The notes under the pieces are model-generated. The model saw nothing but the letters and a program-made list of their open reading frames with translations, had not been told where the DNA came from and made no database searches. A program made the translations under genes and the position numbers. DNA of 64,000 nt, from positions 186,001 to 250,000 of the forward strand of contig CAMLRS010000003.1 in NCBI GenBank assembly GCA_946482515.1, read 5' to 3'. The DNA is from an uncultured Flavobacteriales bacterium (GTDB lineage Bacteria; Bacteroidota; Bacteroidia; Flavobacteriales; Crocinitomicaceae). Positions 16,994 through 26,088 of this stretch are shown one piece after another (the first letter of the stretch is position 1; each line of letters opens with the position of its first letter).

Positions 16994-18241
16994 TTAGTTT
17001 GTTTGCCGTTTAGCTTTGCGCTCGGCTTTACGTTCGGCCCGTTTGGCTTTGCGTCCTTCTGTTTTTTCAGGATCTCCGGCAAAAACACGCTCCAGCAGCG
17101 TTTTCTTATCTTCCTTCAGTTTGTTGATATTGATCGAATGATCGATAGCCGGTTGAAGCGCCTGCAGGAATGCATTGCGGAGAATGTAGCTGATCGCCTG
17201 CCATTTGTTCGCAATAGCTTTGTCGAATGTACCGTTGATGGGAACTTTCGTAGCCAGTTGTTCCTTCTTCTGGTTCTGAAGAATTTCAGCTGCCGAACCA
17301 ACAACCGTTTCCCAGAGGATTTGCCCGAAATCGCCTTCTTCCTTGGTCCATTGCACAACGTCGAGGTCTTTCAGGAGCGGTTTCACATAACCGCCGAATT
17401 TCCCTTCTTTGGCAGCAAATTCCGCATACATGCTGAAGGTTCCTTTTTTGACGTCGAAATTGCCGTACTCGCGTAGCATGTCGTTCAGCAACACGAGGTT
17501 GAGCCCTTTGAGCTCTGTGTTCAGGTCGAAAGTGGGCGTCTGGTTCATGCCGTCGAATTTCACATTCAGCGAGAAAACGCCCTGGTAAGCTTCACCCGTG
17601 GCTTTCAGCGTTGCCGGCAATAATTCCTTGCTGTCGGTAGCATTGCTCAGGTTGGTGGCCGTTACGTTCAGGTTTTTCATCGCAATATCCAGCTTCGGTT
17701 TTGCTTCGAGGTCGTGGTAATGGATTTCGCCCTGGTGAATGTCGAAGCGGTTGATGGTCACCGGCATCAGGTCGTCGATCAGCTGGCGGAAATCGGCTGT
17801 GTCGGCCCGGACGTCTTCGCCTTTGTGTTTTTCCTTGACGAAGTTCAATACCGGTTTTTCTACGCCGATTTCACCCACAATGGCGCCTTTGAACAATGAC
17901 GACCATTCGATGGAAAGGTCGACAGACGGCGATTTGAAGAACGGTATGGTATCAGTAGGCTTTTTGTCGCCCACTTTCTTGACGATATGAATGTCTTTGA
18001 TCTCATAAGCCCCGCGGTAGAGGTGAATATCGATGTCTTCTACATGACCGTAATATTCCTCCAGGTTGGAGAGCTTGTTGTTCACATAACGCAGGACAAT
18101 ATAGGGCAGAATCAGCCGGAAGATGACCAGTACCGAAATAATCGACAGCCAGATGATCCATCTCCGTTTTTTTCGTTTCCGTTTTTCTTCAGGTGTTCGG
18201 TTGGTGCCACGGGCGCGTTTTGTCGTTTCTCTCTTTTCCAT
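16994..18241 (-). CDS. AsmA/DUF748-like envelope protein
   Basis: From the ATG at 18241 it has 415 residues (the frame extends to a TTG at 18265). A basic N-terminus precedes one membrane helix (about 28-50), giving an inner-membrane anchor with a large periplasmic domain. The beta-rich body, with DIHLYRGAYEIKDIHI and later AMKNLNVTATNLSN and FDLNTELKGLNL, resembles the AsmA-like DUF748 proteins that bridge the envelope and move lipids. The C-terminus (about 395-415) is a Lys/Arg/Glu-rich tail. It is the first gene of a pair with the WHy-like protein; both have an anchor, a beta body and a basic tail, so they may act together. Confidence 0.65.
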   Translation of the reverse strand: MEKRETTKRARGTNRTPEEKRKRKKRRWIIWLSIISVLVIFRLILPYIVLRYVNNKLSNLEEYYGHVEDIDIHLYRGAYEIKDIHIVKKVGDKKPTDTIPFFKSPSVDLSIEWSSLFKGAIVGEIGVEKPVLNFVKEKHKGEDVRADTADFRQLIDDLMPVTINRFDIHQGEIHYHDLEAKPKLDIAMKNLNVTATNLSNATDSKELLPATLKATGEAYQGVFSLNVKFDGMNQTPTFDLNTELKGLNLVLLNDMLREYGNFDVKKGTFSMYAEFAAKEGKFGGYVKPLLKDLDVVQWTKEEGDFGQILWETVVGSAAEILQNQKKEQLATKVPINGTFDKAIANKWQAISYILRNAFLQALQPAIDHSININKLKEDKKTLLERVFAGDPEKTEGRKAKRAERKAERKAKRQTN

Positions 18242-18340
18242 TGCTGCGTTCGTTTGAGTATGCAAAAAGTGGGAGCATCGTAATGGAAATGCTTGTATGT
18301 GAGAGAGAAGTTAAGAAAAAGACGGCCCGGCTGCGGATTA

Positions 18341-18354
18341 TTAAACTAGTTTAA
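18341..18354. other. Perfect 14-bp palindrome TTAAACTAGTTTAA
   Basis: The palindrome lies in the 131-base spacer between the FMN reductase stop and the AsmA-like gene start, 19 bases beyond the stop of the former. It could be an operator for the AsmA-like gene or a weak stem; there is no T-run. Confidence 0.4.
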
Positions 18355-18372
18355 CAACCGCCTGAAGTCGGC

Positions 18373-18909
18373 TTACCTGGCTTGTACGCTTTCTTTTACA
18401 GCGAGGATTTTCTCGTTGAATTCCTTGCGCAGCGCTTCATCCAGGATGCCTTTTTCGGTACTGAAATTTTCATTGAAAGAAGGCAGTGAAAACGTTTCGA
18501 CGATGCTTGCTCCGTGTTTCGGAAAACGCGTAATGGCGTATTGCAACGAGTTTTTTCCACCGTAACCGCCCGGCGATGTGCTCAGGAGAAATACGGGCTT
18601 ATCTGCGAAGGCTTTCGGGTCGATGCGGGAAGACCAGTCGAAAATGTTTTTAAAAGCAGCTGTTGCCGCGCCGTTGTGTTCCGACATGGAAATAATGTAG
18701 AACTCACCCCACGACAGGTCTTTCAGGAACTGATGGGCTTGCTCGGGATAGCCTTGTACTTCGCGGTCTACGGAAAACACAGGCATGTCGTAGTCGTTCA
18801 GGTCGAGCAAACGGATGTCGGCATCAGGAAAGTTGGTCAGAGTATGCTCAACGAGCTGTTTGTTGATGGAATGCTTGCTGGTGCTCGCTGCAAATGCGAT
18901 AATTTTCAT
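18373..18909 (-). CDS. NADPH-dependent FMN reductase family protein
   Basis: A 178-residue flavodoxin-like protein. The family's phosphate-binding loop is AFAASTSKHSINKQLV near residue 5, and the flavin-site block is SMSEHNGAATAAFKNIFDW followed by SPGGYGG. Such enzymes reduce quinones, azo dyes or chromate with NAD(P)H. The ATG at 18909 is chosen; the frame continues 76 codons further upstream, but that part overlaps the pirin gene and is not family-like. It starts 23 bases after pirin, so both are likely one transcript that handles electrophilic or quinone stress. Confidence 0.88.
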   Translation of the reverse strand: MKIIAFAASTSKHSINKQLVEHTLTNFPDADIRLLDLNDYDMPVFSVDREVQGYPEQAHQFLKDLSWGEFYIISMSEHNGAATAAFKNIFDWSSRIDPKAFADKPVFLLSTSPGGYGGKNSLQYAITRFPKHGASIVETFSLPSFNENFSTEKGILDEALRKEFNEKILAVKESVQAR

Positions 18910-18932
18910 GCTAATTGGAGGTTTTTCGATTA

Positions 18933-19814
18933 TTATGAGATACGGGGTTCGGGTAAGGGAACAAAGCCGGTTTCGCCCGGAATTTTCGGAAAAGTCTGTG
19001 CCAGCCAGCGTTCTTTGGCCTGATCGATCAGTTCTTGCTTTGTGGCAACGAAATTCCAGTAAATGAGGCGTTCCTGCGTAAACGGCTCGCCACCGAAAAT
19101 GTAAACGGTGGTGTTTTCCGCCAGCTCGAAGGAACACATCGAAGTTTCTTTGGAAACAAGCAATTGCTTCGGGCCGAAGGAATGACCGACGCTTTCGAGT
19201 GCGCCTTCCAGGATGTATATGCCGCTTTCGCCAAACAATTCGTTGCCGAGATCGATGGTCTGCCGCGTAGTTGATTTCAATTCAATGAGGTACAACGGGC
19301 TGTAAACCGGAACAGGTGATTTGTGTCCGAGCGCTTCACCAGCGATGAGCTTGAAATGCACACCATTGGTTTCCCATTGCGGAAGGTGTGCTTCGGAAGC
19401 ATGGTAGAATTCCGGTTCCATTTCTTCCAGGTGATCGGGGAGTGCTACCCAGATCTGCAAGCCGTGCAGGGTTTTCGGTTTCCCGCGCAGTGCATCCGGT
19501 GTACGCTCCGAATGAACGATGCCCGATCCGGCGGTCATCCAGTTGACTTGCCCAGGCGTGATCTCAACAGACGTTCCCAGGCTGTCGCGGTGCATCATGG
19601 CGCCTTCGAACAAGTATGTCAGTGTAGACAAACCGATATGCGGGTGCGGACCGATGTCCATATTTTCCGATTCGGAAAGCGATGCCGGGCCCATGTGGTC
19701 GATAAAAATGAACGGGCCAACCATGCGTTTCCCCCGGAAAGGAAGCAAACGGCCTACCATGAAATTGCCGATGTTGGCCGGGCGTTCTTCGATGATGAGA
19801 TCAATATTGGACAT
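18933..19814 (-). CDS. Pirin family protein
   Basis: A 293-residue bicupin. The N-terminal cupin carries the metal ligands in PHPHIGLSTLTYLFEG (H57, H59) and the HSE of SGIVHSE; a C-terminal cupin follows. Bacterial pirins can act as quercetin dioxygenases or redox-sensing regulators. The start at 19814 (ATG, MSNIDLIIEERPANIG) is the usual family beginning; an upstream extension in frame runs into a repeat. Its partner FMN reductase follows after 23 bases. Confidence 0.9.
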   Translation of the reverse strand: MSNIDLIIEERPANIGNFMVGRLLPFRGKRMVGPFIFIDHMGPASLSESENMDIGPHPHIGLSTLTYLFEGAMMHRDSLGTSVEITPGQVNWMTAGSGIVHSERTPDALRGKPKTLHGLQIWVALPDHLEEMEPEFYHASEAHLPQWETNGVHFKLIAGEALGHKSPVPVYSPLYLIELKSTTRQTIDLGNELFGESGIYILEGALESVGHSFGPKQLLVSKETSMCSFELAENTTVYIFGGEPFTQERLIYWNFVATKQELIDQAKERWLAQTFPKIPGETGFVPLPEPRIS

Positions 19815-19868
19815 GCGAGGTGTTTGAATCAAAATTAGCGATATTCCGGTAAAGACGTTCAACGAGTT

Positions 19869-20004
19869 TTCCGCAGATTTTCGCTGATAAACTTTGCAAG
19901 GGGTGCGTATAATAGTAGTTGGTGCATTTGGTACGTGCAATATACAGGCGTAAAAACTATTTGAACAGAATGGTTGTACAACAACTCCGCGCTGATCTGC
20001 GGAA
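19869..20004. repeat. CCGCAGATT inverted-repeat spacer element, copy 2
   Basis: TTCCGCAGATT at 19869-19879 and ATCTGCGGAA at 19995-20004 form a 10-bp inverted pair, with GCTGAT words inside each arm. It lies between the pirin start and the end of the beta-helix gene. Same family as 659-752 and 43506-43622. Confidence 0.6.
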
Positions 20005-20032
20005 TCTGCTGGAGCCTAACGATTCGGTGTAA

Positions 20033-20062
20033 ACAAAAAAAGGCCACCCATGGGCAGCCTTC
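20033..20062 (-). terminator. Intrinsic terminator for the beta-helix gene
   Basis: Read on the minus strand, AAGGCTGCCC, a short AT turn and GGGTGGCCTT form a 10-bp near-palindrome followed by a run of T. It is about 20 bases after the stop codon of the minus-strand gene. Confidence 0.85.
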
Positions 20063-20081
20063 TTATACCTAACAGAGAAAG

Positions 20082-22628
20082 TTATTTCACAACGCTGAAT
20101 TTGATTGTTTTCGTTGTGTCGTTTGTACGGATAATAGTATAGTAGAATCCTTGAGCGAACGTTGTTGCATCGAAAGCAATCTCATGGCTTCCGGCTTCGA
20201 AGTTACCGTTAGCGATTGTTTCGATGATCTGACCGTTTGCGTTCATGATCACGATTTCCAGTGCTGTTTCAGCAGAAAGATCGATGGCCAGTACTGCTTT
20301 TTCAGAAAGCGGGTTCGGGTAAACGATTGCGTTGTTCAGTGCTTCGAGCTCTTCGAGACCTACCGTGATGTCAACGGTGAAGGTTGTATCGTCGGAGCAG
20401 TCACCGTTGATAGCTGTCAGGGTTACTTCGTAAGCACCGCTAGCTGTGTAAGCGTGAGTTGGGTTTGCTTGTGAAGAGCTTGTGAAGTCACCGAAATCCC
20501 ATGAGTAAGAATCAGCGTCAACAGATGTGTTGCTGAATACCACTACGTAATCTGTGATGGAAACAACGTTGGCATCAGCATGTGGCTCGTCGTTTACAAC
20601 CACCACTACGTCAGCAGACTGTCCTACACCGTCGCAAGCGTCAACGTTAGTCGTTGTAACGTGGTAAGTACCGGCTGTTGAAACAGTGATAGACTGTGTT
20701 TCAGCACCTGTAGACCACATGTACGTATCTGCTTCAGAAGACGTCAGGGTTACTTCTTCACCTTCGCACAGCTCGATAGAACCGATTACCTGGATGGTAG
20801 GCTGTGGAGCATTGGAAACGTTTACCGTTACAGCAGCAGAAGTAGCTTCGCAGCCTTCAGCGTTTGCTACAGTTACGGAGTAAACTCCGGAAGTGTTAAC
20901 TGTGATGGTTTGCGTTACAGGACCGTTTGACCACTCGTAAGCTGTTGCAGCTGTAGAAGTCAGGTCAACAGAACCACCTGTACAGAAAGAAGTAGGACCG
21001 TTTGGTGTGATTACCGGCGTAGCTGGCAATGCGTTCACCGTTACAGTGATCATCGAACGAGGACCTTCTGTGCCTTCCGCATTTTTCTGGCTTACGTAGA
21101 AGTTGAATGTACCGGCAGTTACAGTAGAAGGAACCGGTGCTGTAGCAGAAGCAGTTCCACCTGTTGGTACAGTGTACCAGTTGAGTGTGTTTCCTGAACC
21201 AGCTGTTGCAGAAAGTGCAGTTGCTGTTTCACCTACGCAGTATTCAACAGCAGCTGTTACAGCCGGTGCAGTAATAACGAACGGTGCGATAACCGCATCA
21301 GCAAAGTCGTAGTTGGTAAGCAGCGGTGAAGAGCCAGCCGGACGGTAATCCGGAGCCGTGTAGTTGTATGGCGTAGTAAGGATGCCTGTTGTTGTAGCCA
21401 GAGAGTCGTTAAAGCTTGTTCCGAACCAGGAAATGATGTTGAACGTACTTCCTGCATTTCGTTGTGTTACTTTGTTTGTCGTCGTTCCTGCAACAACATT
21501 GCGCATGAATTTCAGGGAACCGGAAGTGGCATTTGCTTCAGCAGCTGTACCATCGATGTGAATACCTGTTTTGAAGTCCATGAACAGGGAGTTGTAGATT
21601 CTCAGAGCGGTATTACGACGAAGGCGCAGTGCACGCTGGTAACCTGCAGCAACGGTAGCTCCTGTGTTTCCACGGAATGGCCCGATAGCTGTGATGTTCG
21701 AGAAAATAGCAGATGTCTGTGGCGTTGCAGCAGATCCGGAAGCGTCGTTATCCGATTCGAAACCTTCGGAAGTAGAAACAGCCGGGTTATCAGCGATGTT
21801 CGGGTCACGAACGATCAGACCGAACTGTACGTGTCCGCGGTAACCGAAATCCGTATCGAAATCGTCGTCGAGGTTACGGTAAGACACCAGGTGGTGTGCA
21901 TTAACTGTTCCACCGAACCACTCGAATGCATCGTCGTTGCAGAAAGACACCTGGATGTGGTGAAGCGTTGTAGCGCTACCTACGGAACCAAGCGTGATAC
22001 CGTTGATTTCTTTATCTGTCTGGTAAACGTATCCAGGGAACTCGATACGAACGTACTGGAGGCTTCCGGAGTTATCGTTGTTGTCAGGAGAAGCACCACC
22101 ACCAAACTGTGTGTCAGGAGTTGGAGCAATTCCTTCGATGTTAGCGATACCGGAAGGCTGGTTGTTCGCTGCACGACCCAAGAGGATGATTCCACCCCAG
22201 TCACCGGCTGCACGAGCACCAGGAGCCTGGTTTGACGTAAAGACGATAGGATCGTTTGCCGTACCGTTTGCGATCAGCTTCGAACCTTGTGTGATGAACA
22301 AACCTGATCCCGGAGTTGCTTTATCTCCAAGGATCACCGTTCCCGGCTCAATAGTCAGGGTTGCTCCGTTTTTTACATAAATCTGTCCCTGGAGCAGGTA
22401 TACGTTGTTAGCCGTCCAGGTTGTATTGTTGGTAATGCTTGTTGTAACGTTTACGGTTGGGGCGCCATGTGCGGTGTTTTGCGGATCCCAGTCAGTCCAG
22501 TTATCAGTCCACATAGCTTCCGGTGCCGGAGCAAAAGCGCCGCGGTAGGTGGTAGGGACGAAGAACGATTGACTTACAGCGATGGTGCTGAGGGAAGCAA
22601 AGATCGCTGACATGTACATTTTTTTCAT
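20082..22628 (-). CDS. T9SS-sorted beta-helix protein with Ig-like and PKD domains
   Basis: An 848-residue secreted protein. A signal peptide (1-19) is followed by a right-handed beta-helix-like region (about 75-430) rich in DNDNSG, HHIQVSFCNDDAFEWFGG and RRNTALRIYNSLF type rungs. Then come three Ig-like/SprB-like repeats (about 455-675, each with a CxG or CEGEE turn and an AYEWSNG or YMWSTGA core), a PKD domain (about 677-757, SYSWDFGD), and a C-terminal type A sorting domain from about 768 (VYPNPL to GFYYTIIRTND). It would be exported by T9SS and attached to the surface. A TonB receptor gene lies directly upstream, and similar pairs are seen in other Bacteroidota, so it may present a substrate to that receptor. 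Substrate unknown. Confidence 0.85.
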   Translation of the reverse strand: MKKMYMSAIFASLSTIAVSQSFFVPTTYRGAFAPAPEAMWTDNWTDWDPQNTAHGAPTVNVTTSITNNTTWTANNVYLLQGQIYVKNGATLTIEPGTVILGDKATPGSGLFITQGSKLIANGTANDPIVFTSNQAPGARAAGDWGGIILLGRAANNQPSGIANIEGIAPTPDTQFGGGASPDNNDNSGSLQYVRIEFPGYVYQTDKEINGITLGSVGSATTLHHIQVSFCNDDAFEWFGGTVNAHHLVSYRNLDDDFDTDFGYRGHVQFGLIVRDPNIADNPAVSTSEGFESDNDASGSAATPQTSAIFSNITAIGPFRGNTGATVAAGYQRALRLRRNTALRIYNSLFMDFKTGIHIDGTAAEANATSGSLKFMRNVVAGTTTNKVTQRNAGSTFNIISWFGTSFNDSLATTTGILTTPYNYTAPDYRPAGSSPLLTNYDFADAVIAPFVITAPAVTAAVEYCVGETATALSATAGSGNTLNWYTVPTGGTASATAPVPSTVTAGTFNFYVSQKNAEGTEGPRSMITVTVNALPATPVITPNGPTSFCTGGSVDLTSTAATAYEWSNGPVTQTITVNTSGVYSVTVANAEGCEATSAAVTVNVSNAPQPTIQVIGSIELCEGEEVTLTSSEADTYMWSTGAETQSITVSTAGTYHVTTTNVDACDGVGQSADVVVVVNDEPHADANVVSITDYVVVFSNTSVDADSYSWDFGDFTSSSQANPTHAYTASGAYEVTLTAINGDCSDDTTFTVDITVGLEELEALNNAIVYPNPLSEKAVLAIDLSAETALEIVIMNANGQIIETIANGNFEAGSHEIAFDATTFAQGFYYTIIRTNDTTKTIKFSVVK

Positions 22629-22943
22629 TTCTTTTCGTTTTTAGATACGCAAAGGTCTATCTGCAACCTTGCTTTGGAATTAGATCCAGGTTAAACTTGG
22701 AGGAAATCTATGTTAAGGTGAGTTTAAGAGCCGGAAGGTTTATTCATATGGGCGTAAGATGCGCTAAATGGATTTTCTGAATCCTTTTAGTTTGCAGCAG
22801 CCCGGGCGTCGAAAACGGCCCTGCTTAAGATTGAATTAACAGTGAAGTGGCTTGTGACGAATGCATTTTTCCTGAAAAGCGAAAAGGCACATCGTTCCGC
22901 CGAAGCTGGAAACGACATGCCTTTTACTATGAAGGATCGTTAA
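22629..22943 (-). other. Spacer between TonB receptor and beta-helix genes, with terminator hairpin
   Basis: No gene fits here. On the minus strand, 22925 to 22882 form a 16-bp stem with one bulge and a GC-rich loop, a likely terminator or attenuator after the TonB receptor, though its T-run is short. The rest is unstructured AT-rich sequence ahead of the beta-helix gene; a CCTTTG at about 22643-22648 (minus) hints at a -7 box without a clear partner. Confidence 0.55.
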
Positions 22944-25940
22944 TTAAAATTTGATGCTCAACGAAGCGGAGAATGTTCTTCCGAAACGGGTAGACCATAC
23001 TACATCATCGGCGTTGTTCAGACCTGAACGGTTATTCTTGTCGCCTACAAAAATGGTATTGAACAAACCTCCGAGTCCTTTTGCAGATTCTTCGTTGCTG
23101 TTGTTCTGGTAGAAATCCTGGCGCTGGGCAAGAAGATTGGATGCGTTGAGCTTGAACTCGGCGCGGTTGTTCCAGAACGTCTTGGTGAATTGCAGATCGA
23201 TGAACGTACGGGCATTTTCCCACAGATCCGGCTCGTTGATGTTTCCAACGATAGCAATACGACTGCCAACGCGGTTCACATTCACCGACATTCCCCAGTT
23301 GTAACGCGGGTTGAGGTAGTTCAGTCCGGCGTTGAAAACATACGGTGACTGACCTTGTAGCGGACGTGTGTCTGTTGTTGCACCGACTACATCCGATACG
23401 TCAACGACAGAGCGAATGATTGCCAGGTTGGAGAACACGGTTACTTTGTTGAACAAAGAGCTCGTGTCGGTATCAAACAGGGTCGAGAGCAGCAAGCGTG
23501 CTTCGAGCTCGATTCCGTAGTTCTGTGCCTGATCAACGTTCTTGTAGGAAATCTCGCTGGTTACATCCGGACGGGAAACCTGCTCAATCGGGTTTGTAAA
23601 ATGCTTGTAGAACAGCGTGGCAGAAATCACCTGGCCTTTTCCAGGATAGTATTCGTAACGGGCATCGATGTTCTGGATTTTCGCACGTTGCAGGGAATCA
23701 TTTCCGGATACAACGAAGTTGGTGGTGAAATCGTAGAAGGCAAACGGTGCAAGCTCGCGGTATTCCGGACGGTTCAGCGTCTGAGAGTAAGCCAGTCGCA
23801 GGTTTTGTGATTTCGTCAGGGAGTAGATCGCGTTTACCGAAGGAAGGATATCGAGCTTTTTCGTATCGATGTTCAGTACTGTGTTATCGGCTTTGCGGGC
23901 TTCCAGCTGCTGAATGAAGTATTCGGCACGCACACCCCAAACGAGGCGCAATCCTTTTTTCGCTTTCGGATCTTCCTCCTTGTTATCACCGAAGCGGTTG
24001 TCCATCATGATGTAGGCAGCGTGCAATTGTGAGCTCGCCGAGTAGGAGTCAGAGAATTTTGTACCGTCGGTCAGTTTGAAACCACCTACGCCCGGGTTGC
24101 CGCCTTCTGGTTCTTCGAGCATTCCCATGTTCTCCGGAGCGAAGATCTGGTCTTCCGGCAGGTAGAGCAGTGATTCCTTGAAAGTGACGTTACCACCTAC
24201 GATACCGTATTTCGTGTAACCCAGCTGACGTGCCTGGAAATCGCGGTTACGCAATTGTGTCATACCACCGAATTTCAGATCGGTTTTTACTTTTCCTGCC
24301 AGCAGGAACGGGTAGGTGAGGTCTGCTTTCGCGCTGGTGCTGTTTTCCTTGTTATCGGAGAAGAACATACCACCACCGTAGCTCGGACCTACGTTCGTAA
24401 AGGAAATATTGGCTACGTACTGCGTGTCCAGCGGATTTGGATCGGTTGGATCGGTGATGTACTTGTAGCGTGTGTAAACAGAGCGGTTGAGGCTTGGAAC
24501 ACTGCGGTGAATGTTGCTGTAAGAAGCCAGCCAGTTCAGACGCAGCTTCGATGCACCGATGAGGTGCTCACCATTCAGCTGTCCCGAGTAAATCGTATTG
24601 GATGTAAACCAGCGCGCGTTCGAACGCAGCAAATTCGGGTTGTCATCCAGCGGGTTGATCTCACCGGTACGGTTGATCAGCTTGTCATCGGAGTTGATGC
24701 TGTAAATGTTCTTGAAGCCGATGTTGTTGTTTTCATTGAGCTTCAGGGTGAAGTTGGCAAGCGCGCCGGCCAGAACCGATTCCACGTTGTTTTTGTCGAG
24801 GTATTCGTAATCGATCTGTGATTCCTGGTGATCGTCTGTTCCGTTGGTAAAGCCGCGACGGGTTGTTTCCGTAAAGTTGAATGAACGGTTGTACGTGATG
24901 GAAGTAATGATCCCGACTTCACGATCGCCGATTTTCGGATTGAACCCGGTTGCAAACTGCAGGCTGTAGTTCGGGCTGAATTTTTTGTCAACCAATCCCC
25001 AGGAAGTGGAGAAGCGTTGTGCCAGTGCAGCCTGGTCGTTGATGTTTACCGGGAAACTTCCGTAAGCAGGAACTTCCGATGAAAGCGCGCGGGAGCCATC
25101 GTCAACACCCAGCCAGTCCATTTTTCCGCCGTCATAAGCCTGTTGTGCTTTGAATGTCGTGATGGTATTGTAACCGCCACCGACAGAAAGCGAGTAGAAT
25201 TTTTTGTCGGGAATGCTTTTCGTTGTGATCTGGATCACACCACCTGCAAATTCTGCCGGTTGGTCAGGCGTGGCTGTTTTAGTGATCACCAGCTGGTCGA
25301 TCATGTTTGCCGGGAAAATATCGAAGGAAAAAGCCTTGCGATCGGCTTCGGAGCTGGGCAGTACACCGCCGTTCAAATAAGCAGCATTGTAACGGTCGTT
25401 CAATCCGCGGATCACCGCAAACTTGTTGTCCTGGATACTGGCACCGCTCACCACTTTCAATGCATCTGCGGTCGTTTTCACCGGCATTGTTTTCAAGGTT
25501 TGAGCGGAGACACCATCCGAAACGCTGGAGGAGTTCATTTGTGCAAGCAAAAGCGTGTTGACAGCTTCCTGGTTGCGACGTGCGGTTACTGTTACGCCTT
25601 CCACATCTGTACCTGTTGTGTCTTTTGCTTCTTCCATGGTCAGGTCGAGCAGTGTTACCTCTTGTGGCTTCACTTCGATTTCAGTTACGGTCTTTGATCC
25701 GTAAAATGGATCGCTGACACGAATAGAGTAGGTTCCTTTTTGTAATTTTGAAAAGAGGAACTGACCGTCGAGATCGGTTGCGAGTCGTTCGGTTGTTCCC
25801 AGGAGCTCGACTTGAATTCCGGGCATTGTTTCCCCGGTCTCGCCGTCGACCACTTTTCCTTTAATAGCTCCACTTGTTTTGTCTTGTGCCAGCAACGGGA
25901 TGCTGAACAAACAAGCGAACACAATCATTATCACCTTCAT
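22944..25940 (-). CDS. TonB-dependent outer-membrane receptor
   Basis: A 998-residue receptor for energised import across the outer membrane. A signal peptide (1-19) precedes a carboxypeptidase-regulatory-like domain (about 24-105). The plug follows (about 130-245, with VISGAS-like VVSGASIQDNKFAVIRGLN and TKTATPDQPAEFAGGVIQI), then a 22-strand barrel ending in an aromatic residue (SLSIKF). The plug style AVIRGLNDRYNAAYLNG is that of receptors paired with a beta-helix secreted protein, encoded next door here. The start is a clear ATG at 25940. Its ligand cannot be read from the sequence; no SusD gene is adjacent, so a classical polysaccharide locus is unlikely. Confidence 0.93.
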   Translation of the reverse strand: MKVIMIVFACLFSIPLLAQDKTSGAIKGKVVDGETGETMPGIQVELLGTTERLATDLDGQFLFSKLQKGTYSIRVSDPFYGSKTVTEIEVKPQEVTLLDLTMEEAKDTTGTDVEGVTVTARRNQEAVNTLLLAQMNSSSVSDGVSAQTLKTMPVKTTADALKVVSGASIQDNKFAVIRGLNDRYNAAYLNGGVLPSSEADRKAFSFDIFPANMIDQLVITKTATPDQPAEFAGGVIQITTKSIPDKKFYSLSVGGGYNTITTFKAQQAYDGGKMDWLGVDDGSRALSSEVPAYGSFPVNINDQAALAQRFSTSWGLVDKKFSPNYSLQFATGFNPKIGDREVGIITSITYNRSFNFTETTRRGFTNGTDDHQESQIDYEYLDKNNVESVLAGALANFTLKLNENNNIGFKNIYSINSDDKLINRTGEINPLDDNPNLLRSNARWFTSNTIYSGQLNGEHLIGASKLRLNWLASYSNIHRSVPSLNRSVYTRYKYITDPTDPNPLDTQYVANISFTNVGPSYGGGMFFSDNKENSTSAKADLTYPFLLAGKVKTDLKFGGMTQLRNRDFQARQLGYTKYGIVGGNVTFKESLLYLPEDQIFAPENMGMLEEPEGGNPGVGGFKLTDGTKFSDSYSASSQLHAAYIMMDNRFGDNKEEDPKAKKGLRLVWGVRAEYFIQQLEARKADNTVLNIDTKKLDILPSVNAIYSLTKSQNLRLAYSQTLNRPEYRELAPFAFYDFTTNFVVSGNDSLQRAKIQNIDARYEYYPGKGQVISATLFYKHFTNPIEQVSRPDVTSEISYKNVDQAQNYGIELEARLLLSTLFDTDTSSLFNKVTVFSNLAIIRSVVDVSDVVGATTDTRPLQGQSPYVFNAGLNYLNPRYNWGMSVNVNRVGSRIAIVGNINEPDLWENARTFIDLQFTKTFWNNRAEFKLNASNLLAQRQDFYQNNSNEESAKGLGGLFNTIFVGDKNNRSGLNNADDVVWSTRFGRTFSASLSIKF

Positions 25941-25959
25941 AGCTTCATTAATTTTGCCA

Positions 25960-25988
25960 CAAAGGAACTGCCGCGAGATTACTACAAA
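25960..25988 (-). promoter_or_regulatory. Candidate promoter of the TonB receptor gene
   Basis: On the minus strand TTTG (25988-25985), 17 bases, then TTCCTTTG (25967-25960) differ from the Bacteroidota consensus by one base in the -7 box. It is 19 bases ahead of the ATG. Repeated CACTTAAT words at about 25989-26011 just upstream could be a regulator site. Confidence 0.45.
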
Positions 25989-26088
25989 TTAAGTGTTGGA
26001 TTAAGTGCTTGTGAGTTGTTTATTAACGCAATATGAAATGACTTAACATTGCATTAATCTTGCGCTGAATGTCTTGCTGTCACTGTAT

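Noticed and set aside
25941..26088. Riboswitch ahead of the TonB receptor
   Set aside because: No conserved cobalamin, TPP or other aptamer core is seen in these 148 bases.
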